NCBI GenBank assembly: GCA_009760855.2
Contig: WPIO01000010.1
Span: forward strand, 9,012,501-9,076,500
DNA: 64,000 nucleotides
Reading direction: 5' to 3'
DNA from: Cristatella mucedo
Lineage: Eukaryota > Bryozoa > Phylactolaemata > Cristatellidae
Below, in pieces: positions 22,880 to 34,720 of the stretch; the first letter of the stretch is position 1; each line of letters starts with the position of its first letter. Both the position numbers and the translations under genes were made by a program. Under the pieces are notes generated by a model that did not search any database, had not been told where the DNA came from, and saw nothing but the letters and a program-made list of their open reading frames with translations.

Positions 22880-23290
22880 TAACTTGACGACAGGGTGGCA
22901 CACGTGCCACGATGCGGAAAAACCGAGGGTATTCAACCACCTTGTATTTTCTGCTGGCGCTTGCAGAGAAGCAAGCACCCAGCCGGTCACCCACTGTCCG
23001 CGTTCAAGAATGAAGGCTGAGAAAGCTGTCAATGATGGACTGAACAGCATTGAAGGTCTTTTGGAACAACTTTCTGAGGACATATGTGGAACAATTGAAG
23101 CGAGAAGTGAAGCTGGCAGTCTCCTAAATTGTATTTTGAACTTTAACTGTTTCTTTCGGTTCCATTTTGGTACGGCATCTAAAGGAAGCTTGACCAAAGT
23201 CAGAAAAGACTGCAGGATCCAAAAATGAATTTTAAAGACGCACTTAAGCCCTCCACCCTCTTGAGATTGAGTTGCTGTGACTCCAAGAAG
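22880..23290 (+). pseudogene. hAT (ZMYM1-like) transposase internal fragment
   Basis: The plus translation reads LTTGWHTCHDAEK, then KAVNDGLNSIEGLLEQLSED and TIEARSEAGSLLNCILNFN, then after a frame break KRLQDPKMNFKDAL. This order resembles the middle of ZMYM1-type hAT transposases (LSDTRWSARxDA..., ALEEISED...TRxEAxGLL, K.LQ...MxxxxA). Stops and a frameshift make it dead. The long opposite-strand frame (22853-23395, 180 codons) is judged a shadow. The same group is represented by the C-terminal fragment at 5575-5749. Confidence 0.55.
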
Positions 23291-25017
23291 ACCAGTGCCA
23301 GGAATCCTACTCCTGGTCAGGTTACTAAGCGTCTCCTCCGCGAGATCTCCCTTCAATTCCCGTGGATTCACTCGTGCGCTCATGGTCAAGCACAAACGAA
23401 TACGTGTCTAACTGTGTGCCCTAACAGGATGCGGACAGATTCTTTGTACTAGTGCCACCAAGTGCATGCATACGCTTACTTAGATGCATAGCGTATTCGA
23501 AACGTCTCATTGCAGCCATTTTCAGTAACAATAATAACAATAATGCACTTGATAAAGCGCCCTCGGAGAACTAAATCTCTTTCTAGGCACTTTACATTTG
23601 GTGCAAAGGGATATGCGATTAAATGGTGAGTAATATCGTGCTTGATAAACTACATGAATATCGTGGTTAGGGGTGAGATGCACACGGTCAGCATGCAAAT
23701 GTGGTTGTGGCAGCATGCACAGTGCCAGCACCCATAAGCACATGAAGGACGAATCATAGGGACCCGCTAAATGCTGTCCTAAGTAGGTGTGTTCATAAGT
23801 TCTTTTTAAATGTGGTCAAGTCAGGGGATGTTGTCACGCAAGTCGGGAGTGAGTTCCAGGCTTTGGGAGCATACGAACTAAATTCAAGGTCTCCAAAGGA
23901 TTTGAGGTTTGTACGAAGTATTGGTAAATTGTTGGATTCCGAAAAGCTGGTGGTACAATGCTTGGCCTCGGGGGTAGTATATCTCAGAGATAGGCTGGAG
24001 CCAAAGAACGAAGTGACGTAAAAGTGAGTGACAAAACCTCGAAGTCGATCTGTTGCTTGCCTGGTATTCAGTGCAGGTCAGCGAGAAGTGGTGTGATCTG
24101 GCAACTGCTGAAAGTAAGCCGACTTGATTGAGGAGCTGATCTGGTCGTCTAACGAGAGGTCACTTTGGAGCATGACACCTAGATTTAAATAGGAGACATG
24201 TTGGCAGAGCCAATTTTGAGCGTCAGCCTTTCCAATATCCGAATCACACGTGGTTTGCCCATAACTAATGAGGTAGTTTTATCATCGTTTAGTTTAAGAA
24301 AATTTGCTGTCATCCATGTGCTGATGTCGTCAATACATGCAGCCAGGGAGTTGAGATAGTTCTAGGTGCTCGAAGGCTGGGAGGGATCAAAGCAAAGGTA
24401 TAACTGAGTGTCATTCGCATAAAAGTGAAAGCCTAGATCGTGCTTGGCAATCTCATCAGCATGAGGGAGAGTATAAACAGTGAAAAGAACCGTACCTAGC
24501 ACGGAGCCCTGTGGAACCCCACGTTTCAGAGATACCTAGGATGATCTTTGTCCATTCACGAAAATACTCTGGAGTCTCCCACAGAGATTGGACCTCAACT
24601 GTTGTAGAGCAGTGCCATTGATGCCCAGGCGAGGTGTGAGGCGCTCTAGAAAAAATTGGTGATCGATAGTATCAAAAGCTGCCGAAAGATCAAGCGAAAC
24701 AAGCAGAGATACTCTGCCCATGTTTGCACTCCAAAGTAGGTCGTTGTACACCCTAAGCAATGCTGATTCTGTGGAGTGATTAGTTCTAAAAATAGACTGG
24801 TACTAGCAAGATTAGAAGTTTCAATATACAAATTAAGCTGGTCCACCACGACCCGTTCCAGTGTCTTTGATAGGAATGGTAGAAGGGAGCCTGGGCGGTA
24901 GTTGATTAATATTTCCTGGTCTTGTATCACTTTCTTGAGAAGTGGCCTGACTACAGCTTTTTTGAAAGGTGCTGGGATATGACCCGAGGCTAATGACATA
25001 TTTATGATATTGCCGAT

Positions 25018-25154
25018 CTGGTTTGGTCAAGCGGTTAAGGTGCTCGCCCCGCCTAAGGTCTGACTGAGGTCGTGGGCTCGAGCCCCGAGGCATACGTGAA
25101 GCGCCTGAATAGAGATTAAGTTCTCTTGGGGCGCTATATAAATGAGTTATATTT
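25018..25154 (+). mobile_element. SINE-A copy (tRNA-derived head, LINE-B-like tail)
   Basis: tRNA-like head with A box (tggtcaagcggttaagg) and B box (gtgggctcgagcccc). The body ends with the hairpin at 25100-25135 (agcgcc ... ggcgct, inner agaga/tctct), which matches the LINE-B 3' end. The element lies inside LINE-B; flanking ttatgatatt and ttatgctgtt look like a decayed target-site duplication. Confidence 0.85.
25100..25135 (+). promoter_or_regulatory. SINE-A 3' hairpin shared with LINE-B
   Basis: AGCGCC pairs with GGCGCT; inside it AGAGA faces TCTCT. Same layout as the LINE-B hairpin (for example 50494-50533). By analogy with known LINE/SINE pairs, this is the probable reverse-transcriptase recognition element. 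Confidence 0.6.
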
Positions 25155-25260
25155 CTTATGCTGTTAGTTATACAAGGCAGCAGCAGGTCAACGTAACGTA
25201 AAAGCAGGACAGTGGGAATAGGGTTTGAGAGCTTGCTGTAATTTTGAGTCAGCTGCCAAT

Positions 25261-25845
25261 TGGCTGAAGCTAATATTCTGTGCTATATTCATAAATTACC
25301 TACTGTTGATGGTGTACCGCGAAGCTGTTGTGTGTCAAACGCGAGCTAGCAGCTCTATTCGAAATAGTACTTACACTTTGGGTTTCCCGCTCAATGACCC
25401 TTCCTGCTTATTCTGGCGACTTAGCTGTACCAGTAACCAACCTAAAATCCTGTGAAGAACGTGCGATTCAGTTCCTGTGAGCCCAGAGCCTGTAACGTGA
25501 AGGCATCCCGGCATTCCCTAACTTGATGACATTAACAGTGTAGCTAAAGAAACAAGCTGTTACTAAATTGGCCATGGCGCTGAGAGTCCGCGAGTCGAGT
25601 TGAAGCTTTGATCCTTTGAGCTTGATCAGAAAACCCGGCCGCTCTCCTCGTTAGAATAAAAAGCTAGACAGGAACTCGAACTAGAGGCGAACGCTGTCGT
25701 TTTACACGTTCGTCATACGTGCGCCTATGACGAATGCAGCGAAGGCAACCGGCAGCCGTTTTTCAATCTCACCTTTCAGATGTCCCGCTCGATTCGCTCT
25801 GCCTTGACTGAGAACTCGTATAATCGTCCTTCGAAAGAGAATGTA
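25261..25845. other. Unassigned interval
   Basis: No gene or repeat family recognised between LINE-B and SINE-B. Confidence 0.35.
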
Positions 25846-26030
25846 GTGAGCCGTGACGGCACACTAGGTAAGGCGGTTGCTTTTAAAGATCTTGGTCCCG
25901 AGGTGGGGGGCTCGATTTCTGCAGTGGGCGATTATTTGTTGCTGGTGCAGGCGGTGGTAATACCATTAAGGCTACTCTGTCGCTATACAAAAGAGGCTGC
26001 TGAATCAGCTAGCATTTCAATTTCATGTCG
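25846..26030 (+). mobile_element. SINE-B copy
   Basis: Same order as at 1441: gtgagccgtgacggcacact head, A-box region, B-box region (gggctcgatttct), GGTGCAGGCGGTGGT hairpin region, then gtcgctatacaaaagagg and the cagctag end. Directly followed by a fragment of block R. Confidence 0.8.
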
Positions 26031-26039
26031 AACGCCCCC

Positions 26040-26490
26040 ATGCTCAAGCAAGTCAGACCGCCTTATTTACGTCTCAACCGAAAGCTGGTCCCCTAATTAA
26101 TGCCAAATCCACGCAATGCCATCGGGCTCATGGACCTGCTGAGGAAGTCAATACGGTCTAATTGTCAAGCTTACTTGGATAAGACTTTGCAGTCAAGCTC
26201 ATTTTGCTCTTTGAATCAGACCACCCCACCCTGCCGGAAACTCGGCAGTTTGAGATCAATCGGCTTGAGGCGCCGGTAAGACCAATGTAGCTAACCAAAT
26301 AAATTTCAATCCCTCGTAATGCAATTGTAACCTCGAATAAACAGTAATATGTTGATGGCGAAGTAATAAGCCTTCACTAGCCTGGACTAGACAAGCTCAT
26401 AGCTGACCTAGGAGTCTCGTCTAACTGGTCCAATGTAAGAGATACATGCAAAAATAATCGCTAATGATAAATAGCCTGCCCAAGATTATC
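26040..26490 (+). repeat. Fragment of block R (5' segment), third copy
   Basis: Matches 17250-17715 throughout, for example gacctgctgag..gtcaat.cggtcta, cttgaggcgcc, atgtagctaaccaaat and taatatgt.. ggc.aagtaataagcc. It lacks the rest of block R and is followed by a LINE-B copy. Confidence 0.75.
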
Positions 26491-26494
26491 AGGC

Positions 26495-28330
26495 TTATAA
26501 TAATAATAATATTAATAGTAATAATAATAATAATTTTATCTCTTTCCAAGGCACTTTATATTTGCTGCAAAAGAAGTGTTATCGAATGATTAAGGGTAGC
26601 ATGCTTAGTGACGACAAGCTTAACATGGTTAGAGGTAACATGTTCAGGGTCAGCATGCAGATATGGTTAGGGGCAACATGTCGGGTGATAGCGTGCATAA
26701 GCATTCAAATAATGAGTCGTATAGACGTATTATAAGTGCTGTGATAAATAGATGCGTTATTAGTTTCTTTTGAAATGTGGTCAAGTTAAGGGATGTTGTG
26801 ACGAAAGTCAAAAGTGAATTCCAGGCTTTTGGGAGCATACGAGCTAAAAGCTCGGTTTCCGAAGGAGTTTTTACAAGGTATCAGTAAACTAGTAGATTCC
26901 GGAAAAGCGAGCCCTGTGATGCTTAGCCTGGTGGGAGAGTAGATCTGATATGTAGGCTGGGGCGAGTCTTTTACCAGCTGTAAGCTCCTAATTGCACATG
27001 CCGGTAGGCCAGCAAGCAGTGAGTTACACAAGTCTAGACGGGATGTCACAAATGCACTGACCAATATAGATATGATATTTCTATCTAAACAAGCCACAAC
27101 TTTAGGAATTTTACGTAACTGAAAGTCGGCAGACTTTACTGTGGAGCTGCAGTGGTCGTCTAATGAAAGGTCAGTTGGGAACATTACACCTATATTTCGA
27201 GCAGATTCAATAGGAGACATGCTGGCAAAGCCGATTATGAGTGTAAAAACTCTCCAATTTCTGAATTACACTTTGTTTTCTCATAACTAGTAAGTTCTTT
27301 GTATCATAATTAATTTTAAGAATCTTTACTGCCATCCATTTCCTGATGTCATCAATTCATTCAGCAAGGGAGTTGAGAGAACTCGCCGTGCTGGACGTTA
27401 GGAGATGTCCACGTAAAGGTACAACTGAGTGTTGTCTACATGAAAGAGAAAGCCTAGATTAAACCTGGCAATAGCATCGGCAAGAGGAGAGCATACACTG
27501 TGAAAAGAACCGGACACTGAGGTACACCATACTTCAGAGGTTCCTCGAATACTCTGGAGTCTCCCACTGAGATAGGACCTAAACAATTGCAGTGCTAGTG
27601 ATGCACAGGTGAGAATCGAGGAGCTCAAGAATGATAAAATAAAATGGTGATCGATAAAAGCTGCCAAAAGATCGAGCAAACGAGCAGAAACGTTTGCTGA
27701 GACTTTCGAGTTTTACGTTCGTTTGTTGATACATTTGGTTTTTACCAAAAGTAGCCGAAAGATGGAGCAAAATAAGCAGAGATACTCTATGTAAATCTGT
27801 TTTCCTAAGTAGTTCGTTACACATCCGAAGTAATGCCGACACTGTGTAGTGATTATCTCTACAACCAGACTGGAACTTACCAGCAAGATTTGAAGTTTCA
27901 TTCTACGAGTCCAGCTGGTCTGCAATGAAAACTTCCTTTGTCTTTGGTGGTAATGGTAGGAGGGACAATGAACGGTAGTCGCTCTAGTTCTGTTGGTCTA
28001 TTGTCGCTTTCTTGAGTAGTGGCCTGACTTCAGCATTTTGTAATGCTCTGGGGCATCACCTGAGACTAAGGACATATTTATTCCGTTAGTTGTGCATGAT
28101 AGCAGCAGATCTAGGCATCGTATAAGCAGGACTGTGAGAATTGGGTCTAGAAGACTGAGGTCTTCTTTAATTGGGAAATGAACTTCAGGACGGGGTCACT
28201 ATTGGTTGGAATGTAGACATTAAGGTGCTATTTAGAATTGAGGAACATGGCTCCAGGGGATTGCTGCCACCCTAATGATGAACTCTCTGATCTTGTCTAG
28301 CTTGTTGAAGAATAAAGCTAGAGAAGCGAA
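26495..28330 (-). mobile_element. LINE-B copy, 3' end through RT
   Basis: Minus strand. The tail complement (AT-rich with taa/aat repeats) at 26495-26535 is followed by 3' UTR, the C-terminal region ([20 protein letters not shown], within 26786-27220) and RT pieces (about 27400-28060). The 5' boundary, near 28330, meets block R copy 2. Many stops and frameshifts. Confidence 0.8.
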
Positions 28331-28829
28331 GATAGGTCACTAACCATGGTAATAGCACAGCCAAAGGATTAATTGGAGGCATCGCTGCTACTGCATAGAA
28401 AAAGAGCCGAGAGGCCTAGAAGATGGCCAAGGCGTTACTAATCAAAGTAACCATATTTACGCCTCGACCACAGGCTGGTCCCCTAACTACATCAAAATCC
28501 TTATGCTGTCCTTCAGCTCGTCGACCTGCTAAGCAAGTCAATGCGGTCTACTTGTCAAGCTTACTGAGACAAAGGTCCTTTGCAGTCACGCTACTTTGGC
28601 TTGAGTGTGTCAGGGCCAATTTAGGCCGACGAGAAAATACTGCCAGGTGATCAAGGGACTCTATTAAATTCTAGTCATTTCGGGGTGTTCGTGATGTCTG
28701 TCGACGCCAGCCACGTCCAGGCTTTGGTGGCATGGTAACTCAGCAGACGGTCTCCAAATGATTTTAGGTACCCAGTTACAGTTCATTTAATAAAAGCGTC
28801 TCGAAAGCATCACAATGTACATTTGGCGA

Positions 28830-28832
28830 ATA

Positions 28833-28897
<65 letters not shown>

Positions 28898-28905
28898 GGG
28901 GAGGG
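28830..28905. repeat. (GA)n microsatellite
   Basis: About 75 bases of GA dinucleotide with a few gg interruptions at the end. Confidence 0.95.
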
Positions 28906-29146
28906 AGAGCAACCGTTCGGCACTAAGCATCTGCCAGCCAACGTGGGCAGACAAACTTATTCGACACACACATGCGAAACCTCACTAGCGGGCTGTGCTC
29001 AAGCTCAAGCGAAATGTACGATGGCGAGGGAGAGAGCACGGCCTTCCGCTAGGGTATGCGACGACAGGCATAAGCTGCACGCCCAGCGTTTCTTTGCTCT
29101 TTATTTCATCTTTGCGAGTTGTAGAGATGGGGCTTGCAGGGCGATA

Positions 29147-29147
29147 G

Positions 29148-29192
<45 letters not shown>

Positions 29193-29193
29193 C

Positions 29194-29230
<37 letters not shown>

Positions 29231-29330
29231 AAACACACACACACACACCACGCACGCACGCACACACACACATACACGCTAGCTCGCGCGCACACACGCA
29301 CGCACGAACGCACACACACACACAAAGACA
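29147..29330. repeat. (CA)n microsatellite, interrupted
   Basis: CA dinucleotide with CG and TA interruptions. The 286-codon plus frame crossing it (His-Thr repeats) is a low-complexity artefact; the Cys-Val frame on the other strand likewise. Confidence 0.95.
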
Positions 29331-30599
29331 CGATCGCATCAATTCGAGGTCGCTCAGGCGAACCGCTACGGTGGCGAGCCTTCGTCGACCGTTTCGGCGC
29401 CTGTAGATGCAGTGCCAGGAGAGGCAACAGCAGTGCTATCGGCGCGGCTGTGTCAGAGCATATTCTGAGATCGATTTCGAAACGAAGCTGCAATGCTGTG
29501 GCCACAAGCGCCAGGGAATGGCAGCCTTATGACGACTACGTGACTAGTGCATCGGGTGCATCTAGCACACCGATGGGACTGCTGGCTGCTGAGCCTGCAT
29601 GGCTGGGCGCAGTGGGGGCGCCGATGGCTGCAGCAGCAGTCAGGCGACGGCTGGCGAGGCAATATTCGCCGCTTCAACGGTAAATAAGCATCCCCCGGAA
29701 GTCGTTAAACGCCTAGTCGGGGAGCTGGTACAAATCGGTAAGTGATGCAGTGTAGCTGCTGAGGGTCCAGGACGGACGAGCATTGAGGCTTGCTCGAGCT
29801 ACAAGTGGCCTAATGCACGGGCACAAAGACCCGCCAGCATCGAGATACAAACGTCGCGGACAGAATGTCGCCAATGCATTAGCCAGCTCGGTTGCTGTAT
29901 CCTTAAGCACTCAAAGCACGCTTGAGTTTTTCGAATTGAGATGGCTGCAAGTTGTCCGACTTGACTGATGAGCTGATCTGTTCATTTAGAATACGAGGTC
30001 ACTTTAGAACAGGAAGCCCAGCTTGAGTGCACACTCTACGAGAGATACGCTGACCGAGCTGACTGCTTTTGAGAGAGCGGCCTTTCGAGCTGAGACATAA
30101 GGTTCTAGAGAAGGTGACAAAAGCTGATCGTGAGATATTTTACGAGAAATGCAAAGCAGCAGAGCACGATTAAGAGAAAGACGAATCGAGATATTGAGCT
30201 ATGTGGTATCACAAAAGGAGCTGGAGAAAAATCAGACAGTTGGAAGCAGCTGCAGCAAAAAAAGAAACGAAAGGATACCCGATCAAATGACTGACATTTT
30301 AAACTGTCTGGCTCAGGCCGGAAATCGTGCATTGTTGGCTAGGTTAATTGTTTAGCGACCCATTGTGAAGCACCACAGGTTGGCATTTGAATGTTGTCTT
30401 TTCTGTCCTTTTCACACAGTGAACTTGAAATTGAGATTGCTTACGAGAGAGACAAAGAGAGATAGGAGCGGAGAGAGAGAGAGAGAGCAGTAAATGCGCA
30501 GGCATTTCGTGAAGAGGTCACGACGAAAGATGAGCGTGACGTAGAATAAGGAACGAGTTATAATAGAGAGCTGATGAGCCGTGTGAGGGAGCCTGGGGT

Positions 30600-31042
30600 T
30601 AGAATACGAAACAGAGTGTAGCTAGAGAGAGAGAGTGAGAGAGAGAAAGAGAAGAAAGAGGAGAGAGAGTGAGAGAGAGGAAAGAGGAGAGACAGAGAGA
30701 AAAACATTGAGAATGAGAACGAATAAACTTTTTTAGAAAAATAGTCAGTTGGAAGTAGCATCTGCCAAAAAGAAACATAAGGATGGGCGATCAAATGACT
30801 GACATTTTAACCTGCCTGACTTAGGTTGGAAATCGTGCAACGTTGGATCGATTCATGGTTGAGCGACTTATTGCTAAGTGCACTGCTGCTTGCCATTCGA
30901 AAATTGTCTCTCTGTCATTGTCGCACGACGAATTTTAAATTGAGATTGCCTGCCAGCCACAGAGATAAAGAGAGGATTAAATGAGGCTGGCATTATAAGA
31001 AGAGACTGAAGAAGCTGACTCAAGGTCAGCGAGATGCGGAAC

Positions 31043-31095
<53 letters not shown>

Positions 31096-31175
31096 CGACC
31101 TGGTCTGAATAAAAAGAGCAGGCGGGCTGATTGAACGAGCTGTCATGGGAAATGGAGCGTAGAACAGAGTACGGC

Positions 31176-31239
<64 letters not shown>

Positions 31240-31245
31240 GAGAGT
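30600..31245. repeat. GA-rich tracts in block R copy 2
   Basis: Impure GA tracts at about 30625-30710, a purer one at 31043-31092 and a long pure one at 31177-31237. Frames across them are Ser/Leu-repeat artefacts. Confidence 0.85.
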
Positions 31246-31450
31246 GGGAGAGGTCAAACATTGATATAAACATTCGTCGTCAAATTGGCCGGCAAAGAAA
31301 CCTTTAATTTTAGTAGTTAACAGAATAAGTTAAAAAAATGCTTTTCCAATACCGATAAGTATGTGTCGTAAGATAAAATGTGACGGAATGGCACTTAATT
31401 GCGATTGGGCTACCTAATTAAATTTCTGCATTACTTTCCAATCAAATTTG

Positions 31451-33270
31451 GGTTTGCTATCTCAAGAGGAAGACTGGGCTAGGAGTTTTATCTAAACGGG
31501 GTAAGCCTTGCAAATATTTTGATGAAGGGGGTCAAGAGCTACAATTTAATGGTGGTGGGCTTGACCCACATGTAATGACTAATTATAAGTCACGGTATAT
31601 GTTTGACACGAACTCAGCGGTTTTTCTCGAGTGAAATTTAGATATTATTTCGTCGCGAGTGAATGTTTAGGGGGTTGCGTAAGAATAGGGCTGGCACAGG
31701 TCACTGCCGTCACTGCTGTATGAAGGAAAATAAATGCTGCCCCCGGATTCTGCTGCTGTTAGCAGGTACAGAGCCTCGTACCTCTGCTTATAAATTCCGT
31801 TCAAATGTATCGTACCTGCTTTAAACTGAACTCTGATCACGACTTAATGAATCAAACAATTTTTTGAGCAGATTAAAACTTATACAAAACGTGTAGCACA
31901 ATATTTGCTGAAATTGCACTAAGAAAAAAGCTTTAGCAATTATAATTCACTTGAAATTTCAGCAGGAAGTTTGCGAAATTTAAGACAATAAGAAAAACGA
32001 CTCCAGGGTAATTCGATACTGGTACACATCTCACATTCGTCTCACGTCTGTGTGATACCTCGCGCATAGTGGCCATCTGATAATGAGATTTTGTATTATC
32101 GTCTCAAATTGCTTTTTGCCTTTATTCTGAATATTCTTAGCGGTTCGCCTGCTTTGATATTTTATTTTGGCGACAAAATATGCGCCATAACTACGGAGTT
32201 GCTGACTACTTCAACCAGCGCTTTCGGTCACAGCATTTTTCTTTTGAGGTCCAAGCTTCTAATCTTCTTGACAGGGCTCCGCACAGCCAATTTAGCGATT
32301 TCATTTGATGGAAATGGAATCGCGTAGCACCATTCAGTCTGATAAATTTGCCAAAATCACGTGGACACTGAAAATGTGCAGCTAAGCCTCAGATGCTCGA
32401 TCCTTTCGCACGAGCAGCATCCTAATAGCAACAAAGATCTCGCCGACACTTGCCACGTGACCTTCACCTATGCGTCATAGCTATTGGATGCTTCATTTGA
32501 AACCAGGTTTAAAACCGCAGGTTTCAAACCGGTTTTAAACCCACAGAAAAATCAGCCGTTTTATTGGTTTTGAACACAGCATCACAGCGAGGCGTTGCCC
32601 CATACTGGACATTACTATTGTTTATTCTCCATGGCAAAACTCGACAAGAACAAAGGTGGGCGCCCTGCCAGCGAACTATCTGTCCATTTTTCCAAGTAGT
32701 TTGAGCCGCAGAAGGATTGTAGCTACCTTGACGATTCCTATACTGTTCGTCCACTTGTGCGGATTCATGTAAAAAGATAAAGCAACATCTATTCAGTTGT
32801 ATAATAAAGCCTGTAAAGATCGGAGGAATGCCGTAAGGATATTCCAAGCCATCCTCCAACACCCTCGATATGATCAAACTTGACGGTTTTCCGCCGAAAC
32901 GTTCGCCGATGAATTTTCTCAAGTGAATGTCAGTGATGGACCAGAAAACGTTCTCATAGGTGACTTTGATCAATAAATCTTTCTTGACGAGGGGTCAGTG
33001 GTTTTCGAGTGAGAACTCAATCAACGAGCCGCTGGCCAGCTGCACGAGCCAGAAGTAAGAAGGAAGAGCTGAATAGTCTCTTCGAAAGCAAGTAACAAAA
33101 TAATAAAACTTGTTAAAGCGGTTTTTAAATGCCTGCCAAAAATCAATTTGATTTTAAACCAAACGCTAGCGGCAGCCCCGTGTTGATAAGTTGCTGGCAG
33201 TTCACGAGCCAATCCGTTGTTCAAATATTGGCCTAGGTTTAAGAGCTGCTAAGGCTCTCGCGGCTATGTG
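31451..33270 (-). other. Insert in block R copy 2, with an unassigned 149-codon frame
   Basis: Sequence without a counterpart in block R copy 1. The minus frame 32524-32973 is the longest non-repetitive one here (149 codons: IKVTYENVFWSITDIHLRKF, FTGFIIQLNRCCFIFLHES). No family is recognised, and it shows neither a signal peptide nor a repeat signature. It may be an exon, a transposon piece or chance. Palindromic gtttaaaaccg/cggttttaaac repeats flank its 3' side at 32503-32540. Confidence 0.25.
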
Positions 33271-33271
33271 A

Positions 33272-33885
33272 GTTTAATAATAATAATGCACATGATAAAG
33301 TGCCCTCAGAGAACTCAATCTCTTTCTAGGTGCTTTACATATGCTGTAAAGGGAAGCGCGATTGAATGGTGAGTAAGATCATGCTTGATAAACAGCATGA
33401 ATAGCATAGTTAGCCGTGACATGCACAGAGTCAGCATGCAAGTGCGGTTAGTGGCAGCATGCACAGTGTCAGCACGCATAAGCACATCAAGGACGCATCA
33501 CAGGGATCCACTAAATGCTGTCCTAAATAGGTGTGGTTTTAAGTTCCTATTAAATGTGGTCAGGTCAGGGGATGTTCTGACGCAGGTCGGGAGGGAGTTC
33601 CAGGCTTTGGGAGCATACGAACTAAATGCACGGTCTCCAAAGGATTTGAGCTTTGTGGGAAGTATAGGTAGACTGTTGGATTCCGAAAAGCGTAACTAAC
33701 TAAATAGATGCTTGAAGAGTTTCTTGAACTGCCGTAGGCACTTTTGTTCCGTAGTTAACCGTGTGAGGATTCATCACGGAGACCCACTAAATGCAGTCGT
33801 AAATAAGTGTTTATAAGTTCTTTTTAAATGTGGTCAAGTCAGGAAATGTTGTGACCCAAGTCGGAAGTGGGTTCCAGACCGTCAC
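33272..33885 (-). mobile_element. Two LINE-B 3' UTR fragments
   Basis: 33272-33695 begins with the (aat)n tail and hairpin and runs through the 3' UTR to gattccgaaaagcg. After a 60-base unrelated spacer, 33765-33885 repeats the UTR segment (actaaatgca ... ggtcaagtcagg). Both are minus strand, non-coding and 5'-truncated. Confidence 0.8.
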
Positions 33886-34056
33886 ATCAGCCGCTCTTCG
33901 AGCACCGTTCGCCCACTAACTTTAGCATCTCGTCACTGACAGCAAGATCAGCAGAGACTCGTTATGCTTGCAGAGGCTCGTCGCTCTTCGCAGAGCGAAG
34001 TAGCCCAATAATTGCTGCGGCACTCGCAGAGCCAGCTGCTGCACTGGTAGCTGAGG

Positions 34057-34720
34057 TAGAGCACGGTTATCGGACAGAAAGCCAGGCGGTGCTGCGAAGC
34101 CAATGCGGGTGGCGGCTGTCATCGCACGAACGGGCGATTGACTAAGTGATTGCTGAGCCTGCGGCGAGTGCGACCGCGAGACCGTTGCTGTCGAGCGTTT
34201 GCGGCGGCGGCGACGGCGGGCAGATTTAGGTGGGTCGGACAAAAGGAGCAGCATTTTCGGCCCCTGGGGCTTTGCTATTCGGCCGCCCAGAGACCCGGGC
34301 TGAGTTTGGGCGCTGCGAGCGCGCCGAAGACTATTACGAACTCGAGAAGGCGGCGGCTGGAATGCGAGGCTGCAAGGCTGCGGCGGCGGCCGCGGCACCG
34401 ACGGATTGCAATGCCAGAGCCAGCGGAGAGCTGGACCGGCCCGTCGGCAGGCACGTTGCGGCGACCAGCTGTGTGGCTCGGGCTGTGGCAGCGTACGCGC
34501 GTCGCCGATCCCCATATTTGGCTTTCGCTGCCGACTGCCGACACGACATACACTGACTAGACGACATAAAAAAGCGAGCTTAAACCTGCCTGTTCAGTGC
34601 AAAATTTTCTTCGACAGCATGACTTTTCTGTGTTCGCTTACTTGAGCTGGCACGGTCGGCGTCGTCACGATCCAGTTCACACGTTTTCTTTTCAGCCTAC
34701 GCTCAGTTCCTTGAAAGACA
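34057..34720 (+). repeat. Composite block R, copy 2 (GCG-rich end)
   Basis: Matches 20420-21090, including the GCG-rich core and the following ccttgaaagaca stretch. Separated from the rest of copy 2 by about 2.6 kb of inserted sequence. The Ala/Arg-rich open frames on both strands are attributed to composition. Confidence 0.65.

Larger units (their letters stand above)
23525..25260 (-). mobile_element. LINE-B copy with RT remnant, internal deletion, SINE-A insertion
   Basis: Starts with the tail complement and hairpin at 23530-23600, then 3' UTR. An internal deletion near 24105 removes much of the C-terminal coding region. 24200-25000 covers RT: the minus strand reads VSLLVSLDLSAAFDTIDHQF (24536-24760) and [12 protein letters not shown] (24646-24999). 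SINE-A interrupts it at 25018-25154, and LINE homology resumes after it. Several frameshifts; dead. Confidence 0.85.
28320..31450 (+). repeat. Composite block R, copy 2 (main part)
   Basis: Matches 17100-20350 in order: the 5' segment (28320-28600), LINE-B-like fragments (28620-28790 and 29720-30080, minus), (GA)n (28830-28905), a GC-rich stretch (28910-29700) carrying an extra (CA)n tract, the GA-rich module twice (30225-30465, 30733-30980), and the linker (31340-31450, aagataaaatgtgac...). It lacks the LINE-A fragment of copy 1. The GCG-rich end of the block resumes only at 34057. Confidence 0.65.

Noticed and set aside
22853-23395. 180-codon minus-strand frame
   Set aside because: The plus strand at the same place carries hAT-transposase-like motifs; the minus frame has no motif.
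28823-29683. 286-codon open frame with Arg-Glu and His-Thr repeats
   Set aside because: It is read straight through (GA)n and (CA)n microsatellites; no domain remains once these are removed.
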